From: a virus
IMG/VR virus record: IMGVR_UViG_3300022853_000080
Span: 1 to 25,840 of that record
Strand: one strand, 5' to 3'
Length of the DNA: 25,840 bases
Shown: one piece after another, positions 6,424-12,983 of the stretch
How positions within the stretch are numbered: position 1 is the stretch's first letter
How the letters are laid out: every line of letters starts with the position of its first letter
The notes under the pieces: model-generated
Told to the model about the DNA's origin: nothing
The model's database searches: none
What the model saw: the letters and a program-made list of their open reading frames with translations, nothing else
Translations under genes and position numbers: made by a program

Positions 6424-6620
6424 AGCCAACCATACCCGAACCAGATTGAGACGCCGTGTAGTATCCCAAGAGGGAAGAACGCTAATCCTACGATAAGGAG
6501 TGCTATTGCGCTCCCGGTGTACGCTGCCGCAGATATACAGAACACGAGGTGTGTCCCCCACGCTAGAATACATCCCACGATAAAGACCATTCCGGCCAGT
6601 CCTGCAAATGTGTCACTCAT
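6420..6620 (-). CDS. Small two-TM membrane protein in modification cassette
   Basis: A 66-residue hydrophobic protein with two predicted membrane helices, about residues 7-33 (FAGLAGMVFIVGCILAWGTH onward) and 36-57 (SAIALLIVGLAFFPLGIL). The loop is short and there are almost no charges, so it should be an inner-membrane hairpin. I do not recognise a family. Its ATG (6620) overlaps the stop of the hypermodification gene as ATGA, and its TGA overlaps the glycosyltransferase start in the same way, so it is clearly translated within the cassette. Possible roles include membrane anchoring, superinfection exclusion or lysis control; none can be read from the sequence. Confidence 0.75.
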   Translation of the reverse strand: MSDTFAGLAGMVFIVGCILAWGTHLVFCISAAAYTGSAIALLIVGLAFFPLGILHGVSIWFGYGWL

Positions 6621-7498
6621 GTTTTTCTTCCTTTCGGTTTATACTTGCTGCGAGGCTTGCCTTGGCCGTGGACAACGCGCTCGTATTTGTCGAACTCACA
6701 TAATTGGAATTGGATATCGTGTAAGTCCAGTAAGATAAAGTCCGGTGGCCAGTAATTAAATCGTTCCTCGTACAGTTCCAACAACATCATCAGGTATACG
6801 TCTTCTCGGAGCTTGGTGTCAAACTCGTAGCCGAACACCCTGTTCAAGCCACGACGCGCGCCCGGACCTACCGGGCACCATGTATTAAGGTCGTCACAGA
6901 CAGGGAACGCTGTTGTGTTCAGTGCGTCCTGAAGGACCTCCTTAGTCATAAAGCCACTGCCCCCGAAACCTTTTAGAGATCTCATGCGCGCGGCGACCGC
7001 TTGCCAGCTCCGAGTCTCGTCCATAATAGAAACGAGGGAGTCCACCACCTTAGAAAAGGGAAGTAGAAAATGGTCTACGACAACCTCTTCTTTGGGGAGC
7101 TTGAGGCCTTGGTTGGTGATAACGTAGGCCCCGGTAAAAACGCGCTCCTTGGCCTTCATCCTGTCACGAGCGAGTACCTTAAGGCTAATGCGATGGCTTG
7201 GCTTTGCAAAACTGTGAAGCTTTTGCCATCCTGCGGCTGCAGCGAACTCGAGGGTTCCAAAGTACCGGAAGAAGGCGCAGTTGAAGAGCACTTCCGCCCG
7301 GTTATTCTCACGCGCATTTGGTCCAGTAAAATAATCTCGCATCCATTTAGTCGTGCGGTCATGTTCCCTCTTTACGTTTGTGAACTTGTACTTCTGCAGG
7401 ATAGGATCATCCGTCCAGGGCCACTTGCCACCAGTTTCTTTGCGGAAGCGAATAGCCTCACGCTTTATCATGAATTCGTAGAACTCTTTCGCTCTCAT
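6617..7498 (-). CDS. DNA base hypermodification protein (5-hmdU DNA kinase helical-domain family)
   Basis: This 293-residue protein matches the all-helical family predicted to act on hydroxymethyl-dU in DNA: the HMUDK helical domain and the related alpha-glutamyl/putrescinyl-thymine pyrophosphorylase and amino-acid:DNA transferase groups. The signature block WPWTDDPILQKYKFTNV with REHDR spans 26-48. A helix-hairpin-helix-like LKGFGGSGFMTKEV is at 175-188. PVGPGARRGLNRVFG is at 209-223. The closing DLHDIQFQLCEFDKYERV is at 258-275. No Walker A motif is present, so it is not itself a P-loop kinase. Members work with a base hydroxymethylase to decorate thymine. ATG 7498 has AAAGG 7 nt upstream and overlaps the stop of a 17-codon leader. 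The exact reaction cannot be assigned between kinase partner and transferase types. Confidence 0.8.
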   Translation of the reverse strand: MRAKEFYEFMIKREAIRFRKETGGKWPWTDDPILQKYKFTNVKREHDRTTKWMRDYFTGPNARENNRAEVLFNCAFFRYFGTLEFAAAAGWQKLHSFAKPSHRISLKVLARDRMKAKERVFTGAYVITNQGLKLPKEEVVVDHFLLPFSKVVDSLVSIMDETRSWQAVAARMRSLKGFGGSGFMTKEVLQDALNTTAFPVCDDLNTWCPVGPGARRGLNRVFGYEFDTKLREDVYLMMLLELYEERFNYWPPDFILLDLHDIQFQLCEFDKYERVVHGQGKPRSKYKPKGRKT

Positions 7499-7548
7499 AT
7501 CAACGCCTTTACAATATAAATGAGGATCTCTGTGATAACTTCGCTCAC
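7495..7548 (-). CDS. 17-residue hydrophobic leader peptide
   Basis: GTG at 7548 is preceded by a strong AAAGGAG site 7 nt upstream and opens a 17-codon frame, VSEVITEILIYIVKALI (first residue Met in the protein). Its TGA overlaps the ATG of the hypermodification gene as ATGA. The peptide would be a single short amphipathic or membrane helix. It is the first translated frame after the TATAAT promoter at 7586-7581. It may be a real micro-protein or simply a translational-coupling leader; the strong ribosome-binding site is the main evidence. Confidence 0.45.
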   Translation of the reverse strand: MSEVITEILIYIVKALI

Positions 7549-7573
7549 GGCTTTCTCCTTTCTGAACTAACCT

Positions 7574-7588
7574 TGCGTTTATTATAGC
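7574..7588 (-). promoter_or_regulatory. -10 element of the modification/polymerase operon promoter
   Basis: A perfect TATAAT (7586-7581, minus strand) lies in the gene-free gap just downstream of a terminator and about 33 nt before the leader-peptide GTG. The surrounding 15-nt element GCTATAATAAACGCA recurs with one mismatch at 730-716. No good -35 is seen at 16-18 nt, so an extended, activated or phage-specific promoter is possible. Confidence 0.5.
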
Positions 7589-7614
7589 TGCTTATTTTGG
7601 GAATAAAAGGAGAA

Positions 7615-7650
7615 AGTTAAAATAAAAAAGGGCCACCCGAAGGTGACCCC
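7615..7650 (-). terminator. Rho-independent terminator with UUCG tetraloop
   Basis: On the minus strand, GGGTCACC (7649-7642), loop TTCG, then GGTGGCCC (7637-7630) form an 8-bp stem with one G-U pair. It is followed at once by TTTTTTATTTT (7629-7619). This is a textbook intrinsic terminator 25 nt after the stop at 7675. It ends the replication transcript coming from the right and insulates the promoter at 7586. Confidence 0.9.
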
Positions 7651-7674
7651 TTTCCCTGACACCTGAGATCGCGC

Positions 7675-7908
7675 TCAGGCTGCTTTTTGCTCAAGGTAGA
7701 CGCGGCCATACGCAAGGTCTTTACGCAGGTTGCTGATCCCACCACCAAGCGGCTCAACTTTATCAAGCCATGTAGAAACCTTAATGCCGTCACGGTAAGC
7801 ATCAAAGATTTTCGCAACGTTAGTACCCGGACGACGAGGCCGACCATCATACTCTTTGTTAATCTTGATAAGATCATTTTCATCGATCTTAACTTTATCT
7901 TCGCTCAT
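7675..7908 (-). CDS. Short form (77 aa) from internal start, possible DNA-binding module
   Basis: ATG 7908, in frame within the 172-codon gene, has AAAGGAG 7 nt upstream, as good a site as any gene start here. The 77-residue product begins MSEDKVKIDENDLIKINK. It continues with a basic patch YDGRPRRPGTNVAKIFDAYR and WLDKVEPLGGGISNLRKDL near its end. The last segment recalls small phage modules with a GG-x-x-x-x-L-x-x-D-L pattern, but I cannot name the family. It probably folds and acts on its own; whether the long form is also made is open. Confidence 0.55.
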   Translation of the reverse strand: MSEDKVKIDENDLIKINKEYDGRPRRPGTNVAKIFDAYRDGIKVSTWLDKVEPLGGGISNLRKDLAYGRVYLEQKAA

Positions 7909-8193
7909 AGTAGTTCTCCTTTTTGAGAATTTGGGTTTGGGTTTGGTAAATGGTTGGACAACAGCGCCAAGTGACTTGGTCATTACATCAAACAGCTCCT
8001 CAGCCGTCCCCTCTCGTTCAAGGAACCTTTGTTGCAGTCTCTTGAAGTACGGTCCTCCGAATTCAGGGTGTTCTAGGTCCGAGGGGTGATTGAAAAAGAA
8101 CCCAGATGCGCGCGCAAGTTGAGCGGCCCTGTTGCCGGAGGCGGTCGAGTTAACTCGACCTTTATCGACATCTGTGATGTAAAAACAAGTCAT
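7675..8193 (-). CDS. Unknown 172-residue protein with internal start
   Basis: I do not recognise this 172-residue protein. The first half begins MTCFYITDVDKGRVNSTASG and contains FFFNHPSDLEHPEFGGPYF and KRLQQRFLERE; it is soluble and basic. A Lys/Pro-rich linker (PFTKPKPKFSKRR, about 81-93) joins it to the C-terminal module described under the internal start. The start at 8193 has AGGAGA upstream; an earlier ATG at 8277 lies inside the helicase gene. It is the last gene before the UUCG terminator. The linker and internal ribosome-binding site suggest two formerly separate genes now in one frame, or deliberate production of long and short forms. Confidence 0.65.
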   Translation of the reverse strand: MTCFYITDVDKGRVNSTASGNRAAQLARASGFFFNHPSDLEHPEFGGPYFKRLQQRFLEREGTAEELFDVMTKSLGAVVQPFTKPKPKFSKRRTTMSEDKVKIDENDLIKINKEYDGRPRRPGTNVAKIFDAYRDGIKVSTWLDKVEPLGGGISNLRKDLAYGRVYLEQKAA

Positions 8194-8210
8194 AAGCACT
8201 TTCTCCTTCC

Positions 8211-8230
8211 TAAGTATCTGAAGTATACTT
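8211..8230. promoter_or_regulatory. AAGTATACTT palindrome, possible operator
   Basis: A perfect 10-nt palindrome AAGTATACTT (8221-8230) is preceded three bases earlier by a further AAGTAT half-site. It lies in the 40-nt gap between the UvrD-like helicase stop and the start at 8193, where one of the small HTH proteins could bind. Short AT-rich palindromes also arise by chance. Confidence 0.25.
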
Positions 8231-8233
8231 ATA

Positions 8234-9715
8234 TCAAACGCCCATGGCAAACGAAAAGCGTGTCTGCGGTAGGACAATGTGTAAGTTTTCTTTTGCGCGA
8301 GTCATTCCCACGTAGAACACCCGTGCCTCCTCGTCTGGCGCGTGTTGCAGGTTCTTATATGACTGTGGGCTAACGTCACTAAATAGGACTACGTTGTCGG
8401 CCTCACCACCCTTGGCAGAGTGTATCGTGGATAGTTTTATACGGGGTTCCGCGCTGACTTTCTCTCCACGAGTTAGTGCCGCCACCAAGTAAGATCTCTC
8501 TACTAGGTTCATGCTTTCAAACGCTTCGTGCCAAATGTCCTCTGTCTTTATACCCCAGTTAGTTTGGAGACTGCCTAGTGTGAAAACGCCAGAAGTAGGA
8601 GCGCTTCGTTTATTATGCGGAATGTAGGCCAGAACAGCGCGCGCCTCGGCGGCGGTACACTCGCCTCCGTTACGTAGACTTTCCCAAACGCGGATGGCCT
8701 TAAGACTGCGATCGGATACCGAACGGCGACCCGCTTTTTCATACATCCATCCTTCTCTTTGACAATGGTTTTCCATACTGTCCAGCATGTACGCATTTCG
8801 CGCCAATACCATCCAGCTGCCTTTGCTCATATCCACGTTGATGCCCTTGCTTTCGTAGCGCACGGCACCCTCATCCTCTCTAGGCGACCACACCTTTTCG
8901 CGGCGGGAACCTACTCTGTTTATAATGTCATTGGCGGCGTTCTGTACTGTGCGCGGCGTCCGGTACGATTGGCCAAGGGTGTTTACGTCGCCCTGCAGGT
9001 CAATGAAGTATTGTACGTCTGCCCCGGCCCACTGGAAGATAGCTTGGTCATCGTCCCCAGCCACAATAACACGGTTGGACTTCTCCGCTATTTTCTGTAC
9101 GACCTGCCATTGTAGATGGGAAAGGTCCTGTGCTTCGTCCACCACCAAAAGGTCTAGTTCTGGCGCGTCGCCAGACGCAATGAACTGTTCAAGCATGTCA
9201 GTAAAGTCAAGCATCCCGCGCTGCTTTTTAAACTCCTCTAGGCCCCGCTGCAGCCGTTCCACTTCATACCAGCCAAGGCTCTCGTTGTTCTCTCGCCACT
9301 GGTCAGCGAGGGGTATATTGCGGACCCGGGCCTTACCAATAATAAACAAGGCCTTGTCCCCGGGCTTAAAACCAGCAACCATCCCCTCTATAGCACCCCC
9401 CGCGCCTGTTACCTGCACACCCATAAGGTCACCGAAGGCTCTGTAGTCGTGGGCATTCATCACCTGACGCTTATTAAGGCCCATCAACCTAAACGTGAGG
9501 CTGTGCAGTGTGCGGAAATTGGCCAGTCGCTTTTCTGTTAGGTTGAACTTGGCCCCGGCGCGCGTGATCGCCTCGTTGGCGGCTTTCTTGGTAAACGCCA
9601 AGTATCCTATACGGCTTGGGTCTACACCCGCCTCCAGTGTCTTTTCAACTTCGTTCAGTAGGTACGTTGTTTTCCCAGTGCCCGGAGGCCCTAGAATAAT
9701 TTCTGGTTTGAACAC
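8234..9715 (-). CDS. UvrD/Rep-type superfamily 1 helicase
   Basis: This 493-residue protein is a superfamily 1 helicase. Walker A is GPPGTGKTT near residues 9-17; motif II is VVDEAQDLS; motif III is GDDDQAIFQWAGA; motif IV is QSYRTP; motif V is STIHSAKGGEADNV; motif VI is VFYVGMTRAKE. It should translocate 3'-5' on single-stranded DNA and unwind replication forks or repair intermediates. I start it at GTG 9715: AAAGGAG lies 7 nt upstream, right after the primase TAG, whereas the first in-frame start (9763) lies inside the primase gene. It is shorter than cellular UvrD (about 720 aa), with reduced accessory subdomains, as is common in phages. Adjacent primase and SNF2-type genes suggest one replication module. 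Confidence 0.93.
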   Translation of the reverse strand: MFKPEIILGPPGTGKTTYLLNEVEKTLEAGVDPSRIGYLAFTKKAANEAITRAGAKFNLTEKRLANFRTLHSLTFRLMGLNKRQVMNAHDYRAFGDLMGVQVTGAGGAIEGMVAGFKPGDKALFIIGKARVRNIPLADQWRENNESLGWYEVERLQRGLEEFKKQRGMLDFTDMLEQFIASGDAPELDLLVVDEAQDLSHLQWQVVQKIAEKSNRVIVAGDDDQAIFQWAGADVQYFIDLQGDVNTLGQSYRTPRTVQNAANDIINRVGSRREKVWSPREDEGAVRYESKGINVDMSKGSWMVLARNAYMLDSMENHCQREGWMYEKAGRRSVSDRSLKAIRVWESLRNGGECTAAEARAVLAYIPHNKRSAPTSGVFTLGSLQTNWGIKTEDIWHEAFESMNLVERSYLVAALTRGEKVSAEPRIKLSTIHSAKGGEADNVVLFSDVSPQSYKNLQHAPDEEARVFYVGMTRAKENLHIVLPQTRFSFAMGV

Positions 9716-9728
9716 AGTATTCTCCTTT

Positions 9729-11258
9729 CTATAGTACGTCGCCGTCCATTGCGGGTAAGTCAAATGCTTCTGTCTGCTGGTCAGGTAGGCCCACGTACCA
9801 AACGTTGACTCCCTTGCCCTTTATCTTGAAGAAGTGGCTGTTCGCCTTAATGTTCTCACCCTGTAGCCGCGAGATCATTTGCGAACGATTGTAGTGCTTG
9901 AAGCCATTCCGTACGAGGAACTCCTCAAAGTCTCCAATACGGAAATAGACTCTGTCGGTGGTTGGGGTGGTGGGATCAGGTCCCATCCAAGGCCTGCCAA
10001 GAAGTAGTTCCTCTTTGGACTGAGCCGCCAGTCTGCTATCAGTGGCGTAAAAATGTAACAGTTCTGCGAATTGGTCACTGATACTGGCCTCCCTGGGTTT
10101 GTCTAACACCTCGCATTTGTCTAGTAACGCTTGCACTATGTTTTGCCATTGGCGTTCATTGACGCGGGGCGGCATATAGTTAATGTACTCCATACAGGCT
10201 TTTTGGAAGCGGGGCTGTTGTTGGAGCTCCTCGGTACTGAGCTCAAGGCGTATGCCGTTGACGTCTAGGAACCAAACGGGTTGGTCAGTAGGAAGCTTAC
10301 TAAGGCCCCGCATGACAGGCATAGCGCCACCACCAACACCAAAGGCCCTAGTCCGGCAAAGCGGGGCGTTACAGAAATTGCAAATAGGCTGGTCGTTGCA
10401 TCGGTAGTTGTAGTCTTTTTTGCCAATCTGTTTCTGGATTGTTTGGACTTCTTTAGACTCCAGCGGCGGGTCCATGTATTTCGTGTTGAATTCTTCAAGT
10501 TTGTCCTCCCATTTGTCAGGGAACGCTTTACGAACGTATACGCCCAATGCGAACAGTCCGTTGTTCCGTGTACCCTGTGGAAAGCCTTGGTCTATGAGTG
10601 CCTGTAAGCACGGAGGGCCATCATCAAGGTCCGTGGTTTTCTGAACTTCAATATCTTCTAGGTCTTCTGCGGACATACGCCCGTTTTCTGCAACAGATAA
10701 GAAGCTGGCCAAAAGCATCGCCTTGCCGTCTTTGTCTAGGCAATAGCGTGTTCCTTTGTCGCCTCCGTAGTATGGCATATTAAGCCAGTTTCCCACGTCC
10801 CCTTTCTCAACTAGGACTTGGGCTTGCTTTGGAAATATTTCACTTCTACCGTAACCAAGACTTGCGGCGATCTCGTTGAGTTTACGCTGGACATCCCGTG
10901 CGGGGAGTGCTTCCTTAAAGAACGCCACGAGGTGACAACCCCCAGACTTACTGCGAAGAGGAAATAGAGGTAAACCCCTGCTATAGACTCGGACGGCGAA
11001 GGACTTTAAATCTAGCTGATAGTCGTCAACGTCAATAGCACCCCAATAGCACAGATTGTCGCTTCTAATAGGAATAATTCCGATATTTTCTTTGCCATTT
11101 ACATGCCCTGCCCACTGTTCCGGTGTGACTGGTTTTCGGACTGTGCGGGCAACCCCCTTCCTCTTTCCGTTGGACTCTACTTCATCACTTATTTTATAAA
11201 TTCCGTGCGCTTCGTCCATTCCTTTGAATAAAGCCATTAGGCGATCGGATAAAGACAT
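9729..11258 (-). CDS. Archaeo-eukaryotic-type primase/primase-polymerase (TOTE-like)
   Basis: This 509-residue protein looks like an archaeo-eukaryotic-type (AEP) primase related to the TOTE/plasmid group, not a DnaG/TOPRIM enzyme. The catalytic metal site is WGAIDVDDY (D76 and D78). The nucleotide-binding block is RSKSGGCHLVAFF (H109). EIFPKQ and GNWLNMPYY follow near 140-164. A C-terminal Zn cluster follows, RCNDQPICNFCNAPLCRTRAFG (positions 286-307; C287, C293, C296, C301). Between them RNNGLFALGVYVRKAFPDKW resembles the PriCT helical module. It would make primers and may also extend or translesion-copy DNA. ATG 11258 has GGAGAAG upstream; an intrinsic terminator separates it from the gene upstream. 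Confidence 0.83.
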   Translation of the reverse strand: MSLSDRLMALFKGMDEAHGIYKISDEVESNGKRKGVARTVRKPVTPEQWAGHVNGKENIGIIPIRSDNLCYWGAIDVDDYQLDLKSFAVRVYSRGLPLFPLRSKSGGCHLVAFFKEALPARDVQRKLNEIAASLGYGRSEIFPKQAQVLVEKGDVGNWLNMPYYGGDKGTRYCLDKDGKAMLLASFLSVAENGRMSAEDLEDIEVQKTTDLDDGPPCLQALIDQGFPQGTRNNGLFALGVYVRKAFPDKWEDKLEEFNTKYMDPPLESKEVQTIQKQIGKKDYNYRCNDQPICNFCNAPLCRTRAFGVGGGAMPVMRGLSKLPTDQPVWFLDVNGIRLELSTEELQQQPRFQKACMEYINYMPPRVNERQWQNIVQALLDKCEVLDKPREASISDQFAELLHFYATDSRLAAQSKEELLLGRPWMGPDPTTPTTDRVYFRIGDFEEFLVRNGFKHYNRSQMISRLQGENIKANSHFFKIKGKGVNVWYVGLPDQQTEAFDLPAMDGDVL

Positions 11259-11274
11259 ACTTACTTCTCCAGTG

Positions 11275-11303
11275 AAAAACCCCCCGGCGATTAGGCCGAG
11301 GGG
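11275..11303 (-). terminator. Rho-independent terminator before primase gene
   Basis: On the minus strand CCCCTCGGC (11303-11295), a six-base loop, and GCCGGGGGG (11288-11280) form a nine-pair stem with one G-U pair. It is followed by TTTTT (11279-11275). It lies in the 51-nt gap between the ssDNA-binding-like gene and the primase gene, and would reduce read-through so that early proteins can be made in larger amounts than primase and helicase. Confidence 0.85.
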
Positions 11304-11309
11304 TTCGCG

Positions 11310-12098
11310 TTACATAACTTCAGGATTAGCCGCGACAGGTTCGTCGGGGTTAGTATGCTTCGCTTCTACTTCACCAGAATTAACCGACTTGGCAAACGCT
11401 TTTGCCATTCGGTACGCGTCGATGTCAGATACGACACCTTCCATAGAGACTGACCAGTTCGACCAGTTCCCTTCGTCGTTGCTCTCACCCACAGTTTTCA
11501 GTCGATACATACGACTGTAAGACGGTGCCGTTTTAGGACCCTGCTTTGTCTTGAGGACTTGCTGGCCCATTAAGCTATTCCATTTCTTAGAATGCTTAAG
11601 CTGTGTGCTGGACATTGAGATAACAGCCTGTTCAGCAAAGCCAGAAGCTACGTCATAGATAAGACCGTAGTGCTCAGCGGTAGGGGCTAGAATATTGCCC
11701 TGTGCCGTGCGCATCTTATTCTTCTCATCTGTTTCGTACGAAGGTAGCTCAGAACCGCGAGGGTACGAGTCAACAATACCACCCCCATCTTTACGGTCTT
11801 TCCACTCAATATGCTTGAAGTTGAATGCACACGGAATGAACACGAATCCTTCGTCCGCGTCCCAAAGTTGGCCAGTGACCGTATTGATGATCATACCCTC
11901 TTCGGCACCTTCGATGTAAGCCCCCTCACGCTTGGCAAGCTGCGGCGACATTTGCTGCAGAATACGCAAGAATGGGATTGCCATATCTTCGGTAGTTACG
12001 TTTTGAAGGCCATCTCCTGAGTCAGCCTCCATCTCTTCCATAAGTGCTGCTGGAAGTGTCTCTTCTTTTTTAGCTACGGCGTTTTTTGCCATGGTCAT
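11310..12098 (-). CDS. Candidate single-stranded DNA-binding protein
   Basis: This 262-residue soluble protein is of a type often annotated as ssDNA-binding in marine podoviruses; that is a recollection, not a search. It has an acidic, probably flexible N-terminus (ALMEEMEADSGDGLQN), then VTTEDMAIPFLRILQQMSPQ. The aromatic, beta-rich core runs through FVFIPCAFNFKHIEWKDR and NWSNWSVSMEGVV. The C-terminus is disordered and Pro/Ala-rich without the strongly acidic tail of T7 gp2.5. Its position between a coiled-coil protein and the primase, followed by a strong terminator that would favour high expression, fits an ssDNA-binding role. ATG 12098 overlaps the preceding TGA as ATGA. The alternative is an unrelated conserved replication accessory protein. 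Confidence 0.6.
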   Translation of the reverse strand: MTMAKNAVAKKEETLPAALMEEMEADSGDGLQNVTTEDMAIPFLRILQQMSPQLAKREGAYIEGAEEGMIINTVTGQLWDADEGFVFIPCAFNFKHIEWKDRKDGGGIVDSYPRGSELPSYETDEKNKMRTAQGNILAPTAEHYGLIYDVASGFAEQAVISMSSTQLKHSKKWNSLMGQQVLKTKQGPKTAPSYSRMYRLKTVGESNDEGNWSNWSVSMEGVVSDIDAYRMAKAFAKSVNSGEVEAKHTNPDEPVAANPEVM

Positions 12099-12661
12099 TT
12101 TCCTTTTGTGATTGTCGCTACTTGCCCGAGATAAGCTCCGAAGAGCTCCAGCGGCACGGGCTCAGCCGCTTCGACCTGCCTTCCGAGCCACGCCTTAAGC
12201 GTACCCGCATGGACAGATTGCTTGGTGTCAGGGGAATATCCGGCTTTGATGAGTGTTTCCAAGGCGGCTTCCGCTTTCTCCATTTCTTTCATACCGAAGT
12301 TAAGTACAACTTCGTTTTTGATGATGTCGTCGTGGCCGTGTTCAATAAGCCACGCGTAGGCTTCTTCTTTGTTGCTTTTAGGAATACTCGCCGAAACAAA
12401 CGGCTTTAACTGCACAACTGTACCGTCTGCAGAACTCCAAAGCCCTGTACCAATCGCGTTCATATGCTCCGGCACTGTTTTGGTCTTATGGAACTGCAGG
12501 TTTTCCTTGGCTTCCTTGAGGGCGTTGTCCAGCTGGATAACTGCGTCCTCCATCTCTATTTGCTTTTCAACCAGCGTTCCAAGGGACACGAGATCCGCGT
12601 CACTCGCTACGGTAACTTCCGCAAGGGCGTCTTCTTCCATTTCATCGAAAATATCAGTCAT
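12095..12661 (-). CDS. Conserved phage protein with N-terminal coiled coil
   Basis: This 188-residue acidic protein starts MTDIFDEMEEDALAEVTVAS. A helical segment (LVEKQIEMEDAVIQLDNAL to about 60) has heptad spacing and is likely a coiled coil. A beta-rich core follows (GLWSSADGTVVQLKPFVSAS), then YAWLIEHGHDDIIKNEVVL and the conserved-looking SVHAGTLKAWLGRQVE near the end. I recall similar proteins next to phage ssDNA-binding genes, without a known function. It overlaps its upstream neighbour by 8 nt and its stop overlaps the ssDNA-binding-like gene. A role as a replisome or recombination accessory protein is plausible but unproven. Confidence 0.7.
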   Translation of the reverse strand: MTDIFDEMEEDALAEVTVASDADLVSLGTLVEKQIEMEDAVIQLDNALKEAKENLQFHKTKTVPEHMNAIGTGLWSSADGTVVQLKPFVSASIPKSNKEEAYAWLIEHGHDDIIKNEVVLNFGMKEMEKAEAALETLIKAGYSPDTKQSVHAGTLKAWLGRQVEAAEPVPLELFGAYLGQVATITKGK

Positions 12662-12983
12662 CTAGTTCTTCTTTCTCTTCAAGGTTTACTTCAACAGGGT
12701 AGTACGTTCTTTCATGTTTGTCCCACTTTAAACAGACTGCTCGGCCTTCGTTGTAGTCAAGGGCTACTACTAGTGCCAGCCCCATAATAAGAGGGTCTCC
12801 AGAGAGAAGTAAAAAGTCCTCGTCGGAGAAGCTGCTTAACTCTGAATGTAGTTTACGCAAAACCGGCTCCGCCGAAAAGACGATTTGTATCGCGCTCGGC
12901 AATAAAAGTTTTAGACCGCCGTATTTCTGCGCTGGGATGAAATTTCTCCCAACAACTTCTTGTGTCACATATACTGTACTCAT
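12654..12983 (-). CDS. Conserved small phage protein next to SNF2 helicase
   Basis: A 109-residue soluble protein starting MSTVYVTQEVVGRNFIPAQK. A beta-alpha core is suggested by YGGLKLLLPSAIQIVFS, then FSDEDFLLLSGDPLIMGLA and RAVCLKWDKHERTYYPVEV. The GDPxxMGxA element and the LKWD motif give it the look of a conserved family that I have seen beside phage replication genes but cannot name. I use ATG 12983, whose ATGA overlaps the helicase stop, rather than ATG 12998 inside the helicase gene. It ends with an acidic tail (EEKEELDD). Confidence 0.7.
   Translation of the reverse strand: MSTVYVTQEVVGRNFIPAQKYGGLKLLLPSAIQIVFSAEPVLRKLHSELSSFSDEDFLLLSGDPLIMGLALVVALDYNEGRAVCLKWDKHERTYYPVEVNLEEKEELDD

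Noticed and set aside
6424-6573. 50-residue N-terminal extension of the glycosyltransferase
   Set aside because: The extension is the small membrane-protein gene in another frame; the conserved fold starts at MKLFIHTLGRP, whose ATG forms an ATGA overlap.
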